NCBI GenBank assembly: GCA_001295865.1
Contig: LJHW01000012.1
Coordinates: forward strand, 1-64,000
DNA: 64,000 nucleotides
Direction of reading: 5' to 3'
Source: a beta proteobacterium AAP65
GTDB taxonomy: Bacteria > Pseudomonadota > Gammaproteobacteria > Burkholderiales > Burkholderiaceae_C
Shown here: piece after piece, positions 16,806 through 25,184 of the stretch
How positions within the stretch are numbered: position 1 is the stretch's first letter
Layout of the letters: each line of letters begins with the position of its first letter
Notes under the pieces: generated by a model
Told to the model about the DNA's origin: nothing
The model's database searches: none
The model's input: the letters and a program-made list of their open reading frames with translations, nothing else
Program-made: the position numbers and the translations under genes

Positions 16806-18220
16806 GCGCGGCGGCCCCGCGCCTGAACGCTTGGTCGCTGCACGCGTCGCTGCTGCGCCAGCCCTGGCAGGCACGGCTGAACCGGCGCAGCTGGCTCTCG
16901 CTGTCGTTGGTGCCGGTGCTGGCGCTGGGCGTGGCCTTGGGGCTGGGCACGGCCATGCGCCTGCAGGCCGGCGGCGTGCTGATGCTGGGCGGCTTGGTGC
17001 TGCTGGTGATCTTGTGGCACCTGCAGGTGGAGGGTTTGCTGAGCCAGAACCGCTACGCGCTGGCGCGCCTGGTGCCGGGCCACGCACAGGCCTTGCAACT
17101 CAGCCTGCTGCTGCAGGGCCTGCTCGTCACCGTCGCGGCGGTGCTGCTGATCAGCCTGGGCAGCAGCCCGCAGCTGCGCTGGCTGTGGCTGTGCCTGATC
17201 GTCGTGGTGATGCTGGCCTGGCTGGCGCGCGAGCCCTTCGGCTGGATCGCCTTCGGCCTGCTCTCGCCGCTGCTCGGCGAGTTGCCGCGCTGGACGCTGC
17301 AGCTCGCCGGCATGCCCTGGGGCGTGCAGCTGCTCGGGTTGGGCAGCCTGGTGCTGTTGCTGGCCACCTGCGCCGGGCAGGGCGGGGCGTGGCACCGCTG
17401 GGCCGATGAGCGCCAGCGCCGCCTGCTGCGCACCATCGACGCGCTGTCGCGCGGCGAAGCCGCGGCGGCGGTCGACCAGGGCCGCATGGGCCGCGCGGTG
17501 ACACGCTGCTTCGACTGGCCGCAGCGCGTCTGGCGCCGCCGGGTCATCGCGGGCGGTCCGCGCCTGCCCATGGGCACGCGGCTGGGGGTGGCACTGGGCA
17601 CGGGAGGCGCCATGCCCGCTTTGCTGTGGCTGGGCTCGTGCATAGGCGTCGTGCTGGGCGGGATGATGTGGGCGCAGCAGGTGACGTGGTCCTTGCTGGC
17701 GCAGCCCGGGCGCCTGGGCCTGTGCATCGGCCTGTTCTCGATGCTGGCCGGCATCTTGAGCGGCCGGCTCGAGCGCCTGTGGGCGCGCCGCCGCGAGCAG
17801 GCCTTGATGCTGCTGCTGCCGGGCTGCCCGCGCGGCGCCGACGTGGCCGGGCTGGAGGCGCGCTGGCGCGCCCAGGCACTGCTGCTGTGGGCCGGCCTCA
17901 CGGCGCTGGCCCTGGCCCTCACGCACCAGGGCGGCGCCGCGGGCCGCGACTTCGTGCTCTTCGTGGCGCTGCTCTGCCTGCCCTTGCCCTGGGCAGCGCA
18001 GTGGCGGGCGCGGCGCCTGCATGGCAAGCCCAGCCCCTGGGTTTTCGGCCCCTGGCCGGCGCTGGCCGGTGTTACCGGCCTTGCCGCCGCACCGCTGGGC
18101 ATCACGGCGGCCTGGAGCCTGGGTGCTGCGCTGGCCGTGGCGCTGGTGGCCGAAGTGCTGGTGCGGCGCGACGCGGGCCCCCCGCTGCCGCTGCCCGCAG
18201 GCCGCGGCCGGCGCACCTGA
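16802..18220 (+). CDS. Large ABC-type membrane protein, partner of the preceding ATPase
   Basis: A 472-residue polytopic protein with about 10-12 hydrophobic segments in two blocks (roughly residues 27-200 and 255-465) separated by a charged cytoplasmic loop (WHRWADERQRRLLRTIDALS). It starts with GTG inside the ATPase stop (GTGA overlap). No named permease motif is visible. The assignment rests on topology and on tight coupling with the ATPase, so it probably contributes both membrane halves of the exporter. Substrate unknown. Confidence 0.7.
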   Translation: MSAAAPRLNAWSLHASLLRQPWQARLNRRSWLSLSLVPVLALGVALGLGTAMRLQAGGVLMLGGLVLLVILWHLQVEGLLSQNRYALARLVPGHAQALQLSLLLQGLLVTVAAVLLISLGSSPQLRWLWLCLIVVVMLAWLAREPFGWIAFGLLSPLLGELPRWTLQLAGMPWGVQLLGLGSLVLLLATCAGQGGAWHRWADERQRRLLRTIDALSRGEAAAAVDQGRMGRAVTRCFDWPQRVWRRRVIAGGPRLPMGTRLGVALGTGGAMPALLWLGSCIGVVLGGMMWAQQVTWSLLAQPGRLGLCIGLFSMLAGILSGRLERLWARRREQALMLLLPGCPRGADVAGLEARWRAQALLLWAGLTALALALTHQGGAAGRDFVLFVALLCLPLPWAAQWRARRLHGKPSPWVFGPWPALAGVTGLAAAPLGITAAWSLGAALAVALVAEVLVRRDAGPPLPLPAGRGRRT

Positions 18221-18263
18221 TGGGCCTGGCGCCGGCCATGGCCTGGCTGCTCTTGCAGCCATG

Positions 18264-18293
18264 AAAAAGGCCCCGCAACGCGGGGCCTTGTTT
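18264..18293. terminator. Terminator after the ABC operon
   Basis: An A-rich lead, then GGCCCCGC / GCGGGGCC with a three-base AAC loop, followed by TTGTTT. The symmetrical A and T flanks let it serve both the rightward operon and the leftward small gene ending at 18317. Confidence 0.8.
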
Positions 18294-18316
18294 CGCAAGG
18301 GAGATCGGCGGTGCGC

Positions 18317-18532
18317 TCAGGCGCGCGGTGCCGGCGCGGCGGCCAGCAGCACCGGGCCTTGCTGGGCCAGCAGGCTGTTCGGCGCGGGCGCCACGGCGAG
18401 GCTTTCGATGCTGCCCATGAGCACCAGCGTCATCACGGCGGCCAGGCCCAGCGAAGCGGCGCGGTGGCCGATTTCGCGACGGCTGACGCCGAAAGTGAGC
18501 GGGGTGCTGGGGGTGTGACGGGCGGTGTTCAT
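18317..18532 (-). CDS. Small single-span membrane protein
   Basis: A 71-residue protein with an AGGAG ribosome site six bases before the ATG at 18532. A polar N-terminus (NTARHTPSTPLTFGVSRREIG) leads into one hydrophobic stretch (AASLGLAAVMTLVLMGSIE) and an Ala/Pro-rich tail. No family recognised. It stands alone between convergent neighbours and could be regulated separately; the 157 bases upstream contain no obvious promoter. Confidence 0.5.
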   Translation of the reverse strand: MNTARHTPSTPLTFGVSRREIGHRAASLGLAAVMTLVLMGSIESLAVAPAPNSLLAQQGPVLLAAAPAPRA

Positions 18533-18689
18533 GAGAGGCTCCTTTGCGCTGTTGAGGGCACCGACGGGGTGTGTCGATGGGTGCACTGTAGGCAGCGCTT
18601 CGGCTTGCGGCCACGGGCTTGCGACCGGGCGCCGGAGGAGCGCGCCGAGCGGCAGATGCCGGCGATGAACGGTGGCTGCCGGCCTGCTG

Positions 18690-19742
18690 TCAGCCGCGCG
18701 CGTGCCAGGCCTGCAGCAGCGCCGCTTCGCGCTCGGGCGCCAGGCCCACGCTCGGGCGCGGCGGCCCGCCTGCAAGGGGCTGCACACCGCCACCGTGCTG
18801 CGCGGCCCAGGCTGCGGTGTCGGTGAAGGTCTGCGCCAGCGGCCGGCATTGCAGCCCGGTGGCCAGGGCGCGGTGGATGTCGGCGCGGTGCACGCCGCTG
18901 CTGGCCGCGGGCAGCCACACGGGCAGTTCGCTCCAGGGCGCGACGCCTTGCGCGAGCAGGAAGTCTTCTTCCACCCACCGCAGGCGCGCCTGCGGCGCCA
19001 GCGCGGCTTGCCCGGCGGCCAGGAAACCGGCCATGGTCATGGGCTCTTCGGGGCCGGTGAGGTTGCAGGCGCCGCTGGTGCAGGCCTCGGCCTGGTGCAG
19101 CAGCCACAGCGCGGCGTCGCGCGCGTCGATGCACTGCACCGGGCCCAAGGGGTCGCCGGGCGCCAGCATTTCGGTGCCGGGCTCGGCCGCCGCGCGCGCC
19201 AGGCGCTCGGCCCACCAGGTGAAACGGCCGGTCGGGTCCCAGGGGCCCACCAGCAGCCCCGGCCGGGCGATCAGCGCCCGTTCGCCGAAACCTTCCAGCG
19301 CCTTGTCTTCACACAGCGCCTTCAGTGCGCCGTAGTTCGCGCCGGTGACGGCCTGGGCCTTTTCAGCGCCCGGCAGCGTGAGCCGCGGTGCACTTTCGTC
19401 GGTGGCCAGGCCGTCGAAGCTGGCGTAGACGCTGATGCTGGAGATCAGCTGGTACTGCCCCACGCGGTCGGCGAGCAGCGCCGCCGCCTGCGCCACCTGG
19501 CGCGGGAAGTAGGCGCTGGTGTCGATGGCGGCGTCCCAGGTGCCGCCTTCGCTGACGCGGCCCAAAGCGCTGGCGAAAGCGGCCGCGTCGTCGCGGTCGA
19601 CGATGCGGTGTTCGGCTTCGGGGAAAAGCTGCGCATTGCTGCGGCCGCGGTGCAGCAGCGTCACCTCGTGGCCAGCCTGCAGGGCCAGTTCGGCGAGGTG
19701 GCGGCCCAGGAAGCGGGTGCCACCGAGGATGAGCAGGTTCAT
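18690..19742 (-). CDS. NAD-dependent epimerase/dehydratase family protein
   Basis: A 350-residue extended short-chain dehydrogenase. The N-terminal Rossmann motif is MNLLILGGTRFLGRHLAELA, followed by the acidic/basic switch HRGRSN and the active region SSISVYASFD. The usual YxxxK appears shifted as NYGALKALCE. The sequence style (LILGGTRFLG, HRG) matches the group of nucleotide-sugar-like epimerases related to chloroplast RNA-binding CSP41 proteins, in which catalysis is not always kept. The start is the ATG at 19742 that begins the Rossmann strand. It diverges from the hybrid kinase across 117 bases. Substrate unknown. Confidence 0.85.
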   Translation of the reverse strand: MNLLILGGTRFLGRHLAELALQAGHEVTLLHRGRSNAQLFPEAEHRIVDRDDAAAFASALGRVSEGGTWDAAIDTSAYFPRQVAQAAALLADRVGQYQLISSISVYASFDGLATDESAPRLTLPGAEKAQAVTGANYGALKALCEDKALEGFGERALIARPGLLVGPWDPTGRFTWWAERLARAAAEPGTEMLAPGDPLGPVQCIDARDAALWLLHQAEACTSGACNLTGPEEPMTMAGFLAAGQAALAPQARLRWVEEDFLLAQGVAPWSELPVWLPAASSGVHRADIHRALATGLQCRPLAQTFTDTAAWAAQHGGGVQPLAGGPPRPSVGLAPEREAALLQAWHARG

Positions 19743-19859
19743 GGGGTATCTCCGTGGCGATCGGGCCGAGGGGGCGGTTCTATCATCCGATGCATCCCGC
19801 CCTGGCGGGGATGCCCCGAGCCTGTGCAACGGGGCGCGCGCTGGCGGTGGCGATCTTCG

Positions 19860-22598
19860 ATGGGTGCAGTCGGTTCAGCAGAGGATGGCGCTGCGGCCCC
19901 GCCGGGGTCGGTGTCCGGCCGCCTGCCCACCGCAGCGCTGGCGGCGCTGAGTGCGCTGCTGCCGCCGCTGCGCGAGGCCCTGGCGGCCGAGGCCGTCTGG
20001 TGGCAGTGCCTGACCAGCGAGGACGGCGACCCCGGCCCCGTGCTGGCGGCGGTGGGCCCGCCGGGCTTGCCGGTGACAGCCACCAGCGACGCGCCCTGGG
20101 TGCTGCAACTGACCCCCGCCGATGCCGGCGCACCGCCCACCAGCCTGCGCCGCGAACCCTGGAACGAGCCCCTGGGCCTGCGCGCTCACGGTGTACAGCA
20201 GCCCGGCACCCAGGCGCTGGCGCTGGCGGCCGCGGTGGCCCAGGCGCTGATCGACGCGCACGCCCGCGCCGAAGCCTGGCGCCAGGAGGCCGTGCGCCGC
20301 GGCGATGCCGGCCGGGTGGCCTCTGACTGGCTCTGGGAAACCGACGCCGAGGGTCTCATCGTCTGGATCAGCGAGCCGGTGCATCCGCTCACCGGCGAGG
20401 CCACGCGGGCCGAGTTGGGCCGGCTGGTGCGCGAGGTCTACACGCCGCGCAGCGACGAACACCGCGCCAGCTGGGAGCGTTACCAACAGGCCCGCGCCGC
20501 GCACGCACCCTTCCGTGACCTGCTGGTCGACCGCGAACTGCCGCGTGGCCGCGTCACGGTGGCGATCAGCGGCAACCCGCGTTTCGACGAAGCCGGTCGC
20601 TTCTGCGGCTACCGCGGCGCCAACCGCGAGGTGACGCAAGAGTTCGCGATGCGGCACGAGGCCAACCGCTCGCGCGAGCTGCTCGAACAAACCGTGGCCG
20701 GGCTGCCGGCCCGCGTGATGATCAGCGACGCCGAAGGCCGCGTGCTGATGGCCAACGCCGCCTGGCGCGCCAACATGGACGCCGCGCAGGCCGCCGGTTG
20801 CAACACCTGGGCCGAAACCGTGGCCTACCACGTGGCGCAGGGGCACTACCCGGATGCCCGCGGCCGCGAACAGGAATTTCTGGCCTGGCGCCTGGGCCTG
20901 GTGGGCGTGGCGCCAGTGGCACAAGAGCTGCGCTGGTGTGACGGCTGGGCCCTGGTGGTCGACCGCCTGCTGGCCGATGGCAGCGTCGTGCACCTCTCGC
21001 TCGACATCACCGAGCGCAAACGCGCCGAGCAGGCGCTGGTGGACGCCGAGCTGCGCTGGCGCTTCGCGCTCGAAGGTGCCGGCGACGGTGTCTGGGACTG
21101 GGATGGCGAGGCCGACCACACCTACTTCAGCGAACGTTCGGCGCAGATGCTGGGCCTGACGCAGGCGCAACTGGGCACCGACTGGCGCGGCCGCCTGGCG
21201 CTGATGCACCCCGAAGACCGCCCGCAGGTGATGGCTGCGCTGCAGGCCCACGTGGAAGGCCGCAGCGAGCTATACGAGGCCGTCAACCGCGTGCGCCATG
21301 CCGATGGACATTACGTCTGGGTGCGCGACCGCGGCAAGGCCGTGCGTCGCGACGCGCAGGGCCGCGCGCTGCGCATGGTGGGCACGCACAGCGACATCAC
21401 CGGTGAGCGCGAGGCCGAGGCCGCCGCGCGCGAGCACCGCGCCATCGAACTGGCCAGCCGCAGCAAGAGCGAGTTTCTCTCGCGCGTGAGCCACGAGATG
21501 CGCACGCCGCTGAACGCGCTGCTGGGTTTTGCGCGCCTGCTGCAGCAGCAGGGCCGCTACCGCGACGACTACCTGCAGCACATGCTGGTGGCCGGCACGC
21601 ACCTGCAAGACCTCATCAACGACGTGCTCGACGTGCAGCAGATCGAGCAAGGCCTGATGGTGCTGCAGCGCCAGCCCGTCGACCTGGCGGCGCTGGTGGC
21701 CGAGGTGGGCGCGATGCTGGCGCCGCTGGCGCAGAGCCGGCAGGTGAACCTGGGCCCGGCACCGGCCGGGCCGGTGTGGGTGCTGGCCGACCCGCAGCGC
21801 CTGCGCCAAGTGCTGCTGAACCTGGGCTCCAACGCTGTGAAGTACAACCGGCCGGGCGGTGGTGTGCGCTGGGTGCTGGCCGGGTCGGCGCTGGGGCTGG
21901 TGGCCGGCCACGAGCTGCAGCTGCAAGACGACGGCCTGGGCATGAGCGCGATGCAGCTGGCGCGCCTGTTCCAGCCCTTCGAGCGCCTGGGCCGCGAGCG
22001 CAGCGGCATCGAAGGCACGGGCCTGGGCCTGGTGATCGCGCGGCGCCTGGTGGAAGCGCAGGGCGGCCGCATCTCGGTGCACAGCCAGCCCGCGCAGGGC
22101 ACGCGGGTGCAGCTGTGGCTGCCGGCCGCGCCCGGGCCGGGCGAGGCCGCCCGGGGGGCCGCAGGCGCCTCCAGCGCAGCAAGCGCCGAGCCACCGGCCG
22201 CACCGCCTCCGCCAACGGCTGCACCCGCGCCGCGCCGCGTGCTGCTGGTGGAAGACGACCCCTTGAGCGCGCTGCTGTTCGGCGAGGCGCTGCGCCCGCA
22301 CGCCACGCTGGCGCTGCGCATCGCCGGCAACGCCGAAACGGCGCTGGCCTTGGCGGCGCAATGGCAGCCCGAGCTGCTGGTGATCGACGGCCACCTGCCC
22401 GATGCCAAGGGCCACGAGCTGCTGGCGCGCCTGCGCACGCTGCCCGGCCTGGCCGAGGTGCCGGCGGTGATGGCCACCGCCGACGCCATGCCCGCCGACC
22501 GCGAGGCCGCACTCGCACGCGGCTTCGTCGAACACTGGCCCAAGCCGCTGGACGTGCGCCACCTGCCGGCGCAGCTCAGCGCGCTGTTGCCGCGCTGA
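19860..22598 (+). CDS. Hybrid sensor histidine kinase, cytoplasmic, multi-PAS
   Basis: A 912-residue soluble hybrid kinase with no membrane span. An unrecognised N-terminal region (about 1-140) is followed by three PAS/PAC units; the last runs from RFALEGAGDGVWDWDGEADHT in part to RMVGTHSDITGERE. Then come the His box SRVSHEMRTPLNALLGF with the phosphorylated His near 545, N-box LLNLGSNAVKYN, G-boxes LQDDGLGMS and GIEGTGLGLVIARRLVEAQGG, an Ala/Pro linker and a receiver domain (VLLVEDDPLSALLF, acceptor Asp near 843 in LLVIDGHLPDAKG). No separate response regulator or phosphotransfer protein is nearby, so its output is unknown. The ATG at 19860 is weakly defined. Confidence 0.9.
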   Translation: MGAVGSAEDGAAAPPGSVSGRLPTAALAALSALLPPLREALAAEAVWWQCLTSEDGDPGPVLAAVGPPGLPVTATSDAPWVLQLTPADAGAPPTSLRREPWNEPLGLRAHGVQQPGTQALALAAAVAQALIDAHARAEAWRQEAVRRGDAGRVASDWLWETDAEGLIVWISEPVHPLTGEATRAELGRLVREVYTPRSDEHRASWERYQQARAAHAPFRDLLVDRELPRGRVTVAISGNPRFDEAGRFCGYRGANREVTQEFAMRHEANRSRELLEQTVAGLPARVMISDAEGRVLMANAAWRANMDAAQAAGCNTWAETVAYHVAQGHYPDARGREQEFLAWRLGLVGVAPVAQELRWCDGWALVVDRLLADGSVVHLSLDITERKRAEQALVDAELRWRFALEGAGDGVWDWDGEADHTYFSERSAQMLGLTQAQLGTDWRGRLALMHPEDRPQVMAALQAHVEGRSELYEAVNRVRHADGHYVWVRDRGKAVRRDAQGRALRMVGTHSDITGEREAEAAAREHRAIELASRSKSEFLSRVSHEMRTPLNALLGFARLLQQQGRYRDDYLQHMLVAGTHLQDLINDVLDVQQIEQGLMVLQRQPVDLAALVAEVGAMLAPLAQSRQVNLGPAPAGPVWVLADPQRLRQVLLNLGSNAVKYNRPGGGVRWVLAGSALGLVAGHELQLQDDGLGMSAMQLARLFQPFERLGRERSGIEGTGLGLVIARRLVEAQGGRISVHSQPAQGTRVQLWLPAAPGPGEAARGAAGASSAASAEPPAAPPPPTAAPAPRRVLLVEDDPLSALLFGEALRPHATLALRIAGNAETALALAAQWQPELLVIDGHLPDAKGHELLARLRTLPGLAEVPAVMATADAMPADREAALARGFVEHWPKPLDVRHLPAQLSALLPR

Positions 22599-22610
22599 CG
22601 GGGCGCGGCC

Positions 22611-24155
22611 TCAGCGCGCGAACAGCCCCTTGTGCTGCTCGCGCAGCAGGTTCTTCTGCACCTTGCCCATGGTGTTGCGCGGCAGCTCGGCCACCACGTA
22701 CACCTGCTTGGGCACCTTGAAGTTGGCGATCTGCTGCTTCAGCGCCGCGCTGATGGCGCCGCCTTCGAGGGCGGCGCCGGGCTTGGCCACCACCACGGCC
22801 ACCACCGCTTCGCCGAAATCGGGGTGCGGCACGCCGATCACCGCGCTCTCGGCCACGCCGGGCATGTCGTTGACATAGCCCTCGATCTCGGCCGGGTAGA
22901 CGTTGTAGCCGCCGCTGATGATCAGGTCTTTGCTGCGGCCGACGATGGTCACGTAACCCTCGGCGTCGATCTTGCCGACGTCGCCGGTCTTGAACCAGCC
23001 GTCGGCGGTGAACTCTTCCTTGGTCTTCTCGGGCATGCGCCAGTAGCCCTTGAAGACGTTGGGCCCGCGCACCTCGATGCCGCCGATCTCGCCGGCCGGC
23101 AAGGCCTGGCCTTGCTCGTCGTGCACACGCACGCCCACGCCGGGCAGCGGCCGGCCGACAGTGCCGCCGCGGCGTGCGTTTTCTGGGCGGTAGGGGTTGC
23201 TGGTGAGCATCACGGTTTCGCTCATGCCGTAACGCTCAAGAATGCGGTGGCCGGTGCGTTCTTCCCAGCTGCGGAAGGTCTCCAGCAGGAGCGGCGCCGA
23301 GCCGCTGACGAAGAGGCGCATGCCGGCGCAGGCCTCTTTCGTCAGGCCGGCCTCGCCGAGCAGGCGCACGTAGAGCGTGGGCACGCCCATGAACACCGTG
23401 GCCTCGGGCAGGCGGGTGGCGGCGGCGCGCGGGTCGAAGCGGCTGAACCACAGCATCTTCGCGCCCGCCAGCAGCGCACCGTGGCTGGCCACGAAGAGGC
23501 CGTGCACGTGGAAGATGGGCAGCGCGTGGATGAGCACGTCCTTCTGCTGCCAGCCCCAGGCCTGGTGCAGCACCTGCGCATTGCTCAGCAGGTTGCCGTG
23601 CGTGAGCATCGCGCCCTTGCTGCGCCCGGTGGTGCCGCTGGTGTAGAGGATGGCGGCCAGGTCGTCGGCCGCGCGCACGGCCGGCGTGTGCCGGGGGCTG
23701 TGGAAGGCGGCGCGGTCGAGCAGGGTGCCGGTGCGGTCTTCGTTCAGCGTGTAGACGTGTTTCGTGCCGGCCACGAAAGCGATCTTGCTGACCCAGCCGA
23801 AGTTCTTGCCCGCACACACCACCACCGCCGGCTCGGCGTTGCCGATGAAGTACTCGATCTCGCTGGCCTGGTAGGCCGTGTTCAGCGGCAGGAACACATG
23901 GCCTGCGCGCAGCACGGCGAGGTAGAGCATCAGCGCCTCGACGCTCTTCTCCGTCTGCACCGCAATGCGCGAGGCCGGCGGCAGCCCCAGGCTGTCGAGC
24001 AGGTTGGCCAGCATGGCCGTGCCGCGTTCCAGGTCGCGCCAGGTGTAGAAAAGCGGCGTGGCCGTGTCGGCCGTCTCGATGGCGGTAGCTTCGAGATCGG
24101 CCGGAAAAGCCGCGCGCAGCGCGGTGAACAGGTTGTGGTTGTTGTCAGCGCCCAT
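22611..24155 (-). CDS. matB: Malonyl-CoA synthetase
   Basis: A 514-residue acyl-adenylate-forming enzyme that converts malonate, ATP and CoA to malonyl-CoA. It shows the AMP-binding P-loop ILYTSGTTGRSKGAMLTH (about 168-185), YGMSETVM, the GWFKTGDVGKID hinge region and the C-terminal lysine in LPRNTMGKVQKNLLRE. The NLFTALRAAF start and AVQTEKSVEAL region are typical of MatB. It lies seven bases behind the Bug receptor gene and downstream of malonyl-CoA decarboxylase, so the operon turns malonate into acetyl-CoA. General acyl-CoA synthetase is the alternative, but the context is strong. Confidence 0.9.
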   Translation of the reverse strand: MGADNNHNLFTALRAAFPADLEATAIETADTATPLFYTWRDLERGTAMLANLLDSLGLPPASRIAVQTEKSVEALMLYLAVLRAGHVFLPLNTAYQASEIEYFIGNAEPAVVVCAGKNFGWVSKIAFVAGTKHVYTLNEDRTGTLLDRAAFHSPRHTPAVRAADDLAAILYTSGTTGRSKGAMLTHGNLLSNAQVLHQAWGWQQKDVLIHALPIFHVHGLFVASHGALLAGAKMLWFSRFDPRAAATRLPEATVFMGVPTLYVRLLGEAGLTKEACAGMRLFVSGSAPLLLETFRSWEERTGHRILERYGMSETVMLTSNPYRPENARRGGTVGRPLPGVGVRVHDEQGQALPAGEIGGIEVRGPNVFKGYWRMPEKTKEEFTADGWFKTGDVGKIDAEGYVTIVGRSKDLIISGGYNVYPAEIEGYVNDMPGVAESAVIGVPHPDFGEAVVAVVVAKPGAALEGGAISAALKQQIANFKVPKQVYVVAELPRNTMGKVQKNLLREQHKGLFAR

Positions 24156-24162
24156 GCCCACG

Positions 24163-25149
24163 TCAGTCCAGCTTGGCTCCAGAGCTCTTGACGACGGCCG
24201 CCCAGCGCTCGACCTCGCTGCTGGCAAAGCGGCCGAAGTCTGCAGTCCAGGTGTTGGGGGTCTCGGCGCCCATGCCGTTCCAGGTGGCCTTCAGCTCGGG
24301 GCTGTTCAGGGCCTTTTTCATCTCGGCGACCATGGCCGCGGTGGCTTCGGCCGGCGTGCCCTTGGGTGCCCAGATGCCGTACCAGGTACTGACCTTGTAG
24401 TTCTTCTCGCCGGCTTCGGCGGCGGTCACGAGATCGGCAAAACCCGGGGCGCGCTGGTCGGCTGCCACGGCGATGGCACGCAGCCGGCCGCCCTTGATGT
24501 GCGCGGCACTGCTGCCCAGGCCGTCGAACATCATGTCCACCTGGCCGGCGATCAGGTCTTGCAGCGCCGGGCCCGCGCCGCGGTAGGGGATGTGCGTGAT
24601 GAAGGTCTTGGTCTGCAGCTTGAACAACTCGCCGGCCAGGTGGTGGCTGGTGCCGTTGCCGGCGCTGCCGTAGTTCAGCTTGCCGGGGTTGCTGCGGATG
24701 TAGGCCAGCAGGTCCTTCAGGTTGGTGGCCTGCACCTTCTGCGGATTGACGACGATGACCTGCGGCACGCTGGAGACCAGGCCCACGGGCACGAAATCGG
24801 CCTCGATGTTGTAGTCGAGCCTGGGATACATGCTGGGCGCGATGGTGTGGTGCACGGCGCCCATGAAGAAGTTGTAGCCATCGGGCGCGGCCTTGGCTGC
24901 GAGGCTGGCGCCCAGCGTGCCACCGGCACCGCCCTTGTTGTCGATGATGAACTGGCGGCCGGTGTTCTTGCTCATCATCGCGAAGAGCGGGCGCGCGAAG
25001 GCGTCGGTGCCACCGCCGGGCGGGAAGGGCACGATCACGTTGACCGGTTTGGTCGGCCAGCCACCCTGGGCGTGCACCCAGGGGGCGGCGAGCGTGGCCG
25101 CGCCGGCGATCAGGGCCGTGCGGCGGGTGGGGCGTGTCGGTTGCGTCAT
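24163..25149 (-). CDS. Bug-family (TctC) periplasmic solute receptor, likely malonate
   Basis: A 328-residue tripartite tricarboxylate transporter receptor. The N-terminus is a signal peptide, possibly Tat-type (TRRTALIAGAATLAAPWVHAQ). The mature protein has the family motifs WPTKPVNVIVPFPPGGGTD, IDNKGGAGGTLGASLAAKA and YGSAGNGTSHHLAGELFK. It binds a carboxylate in the periplasm. It is placed between malonyl-CoA decarboxylase and malonyl-CoA synthetase, so malonate is the likely ligand. No TctA/TctB membrane genes are nearby, so it must borrow a transporter encoded elsewhere, as most Bug receptors in Burkholderiales appear to do. Confidence 0.9.
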   Translation of the reverse strand: MTQPTRPTRRTALIAGAATLAAPWVHAQGGWPTKPVNVIVPFPPGGGTDAFARPLFAMMSKNTGRQFIIDNKGGAGGTLGASLAAKAAPDGYNFFMGAVHHTIAPSMYPRLDYNIEADFVPVGLVSSVPQVIVVNPQKVQATNLKDLLAYIRSNPGKLNYGSAGNGTSHHLAGELFKLQTKTFITHIPYRGAGPALQDLIAGQVDMMFDGLGSSAAHIKGGRLRAIAVAADQRAPGFADLVTAAEAGEKNYKVSTWYGIWAPKGTPAEATAAMVAEMKKALNSPELKATWNGMGAETPNTWTADFGRFASSEVERWAAVVKSSGAKLD

Positions 25150-25184
25150 GGTCTTGTCTCCGTCTTTGTGGTGGTGGGTGATTC

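Noticed and set aside
18672..19859. N-terminal extension of the hybrid kinase through the epimerase region
   Set aside because: These roughly 400 extra residues are antisense to a well-supported Rossmann-fold epimerase and have no homology features.
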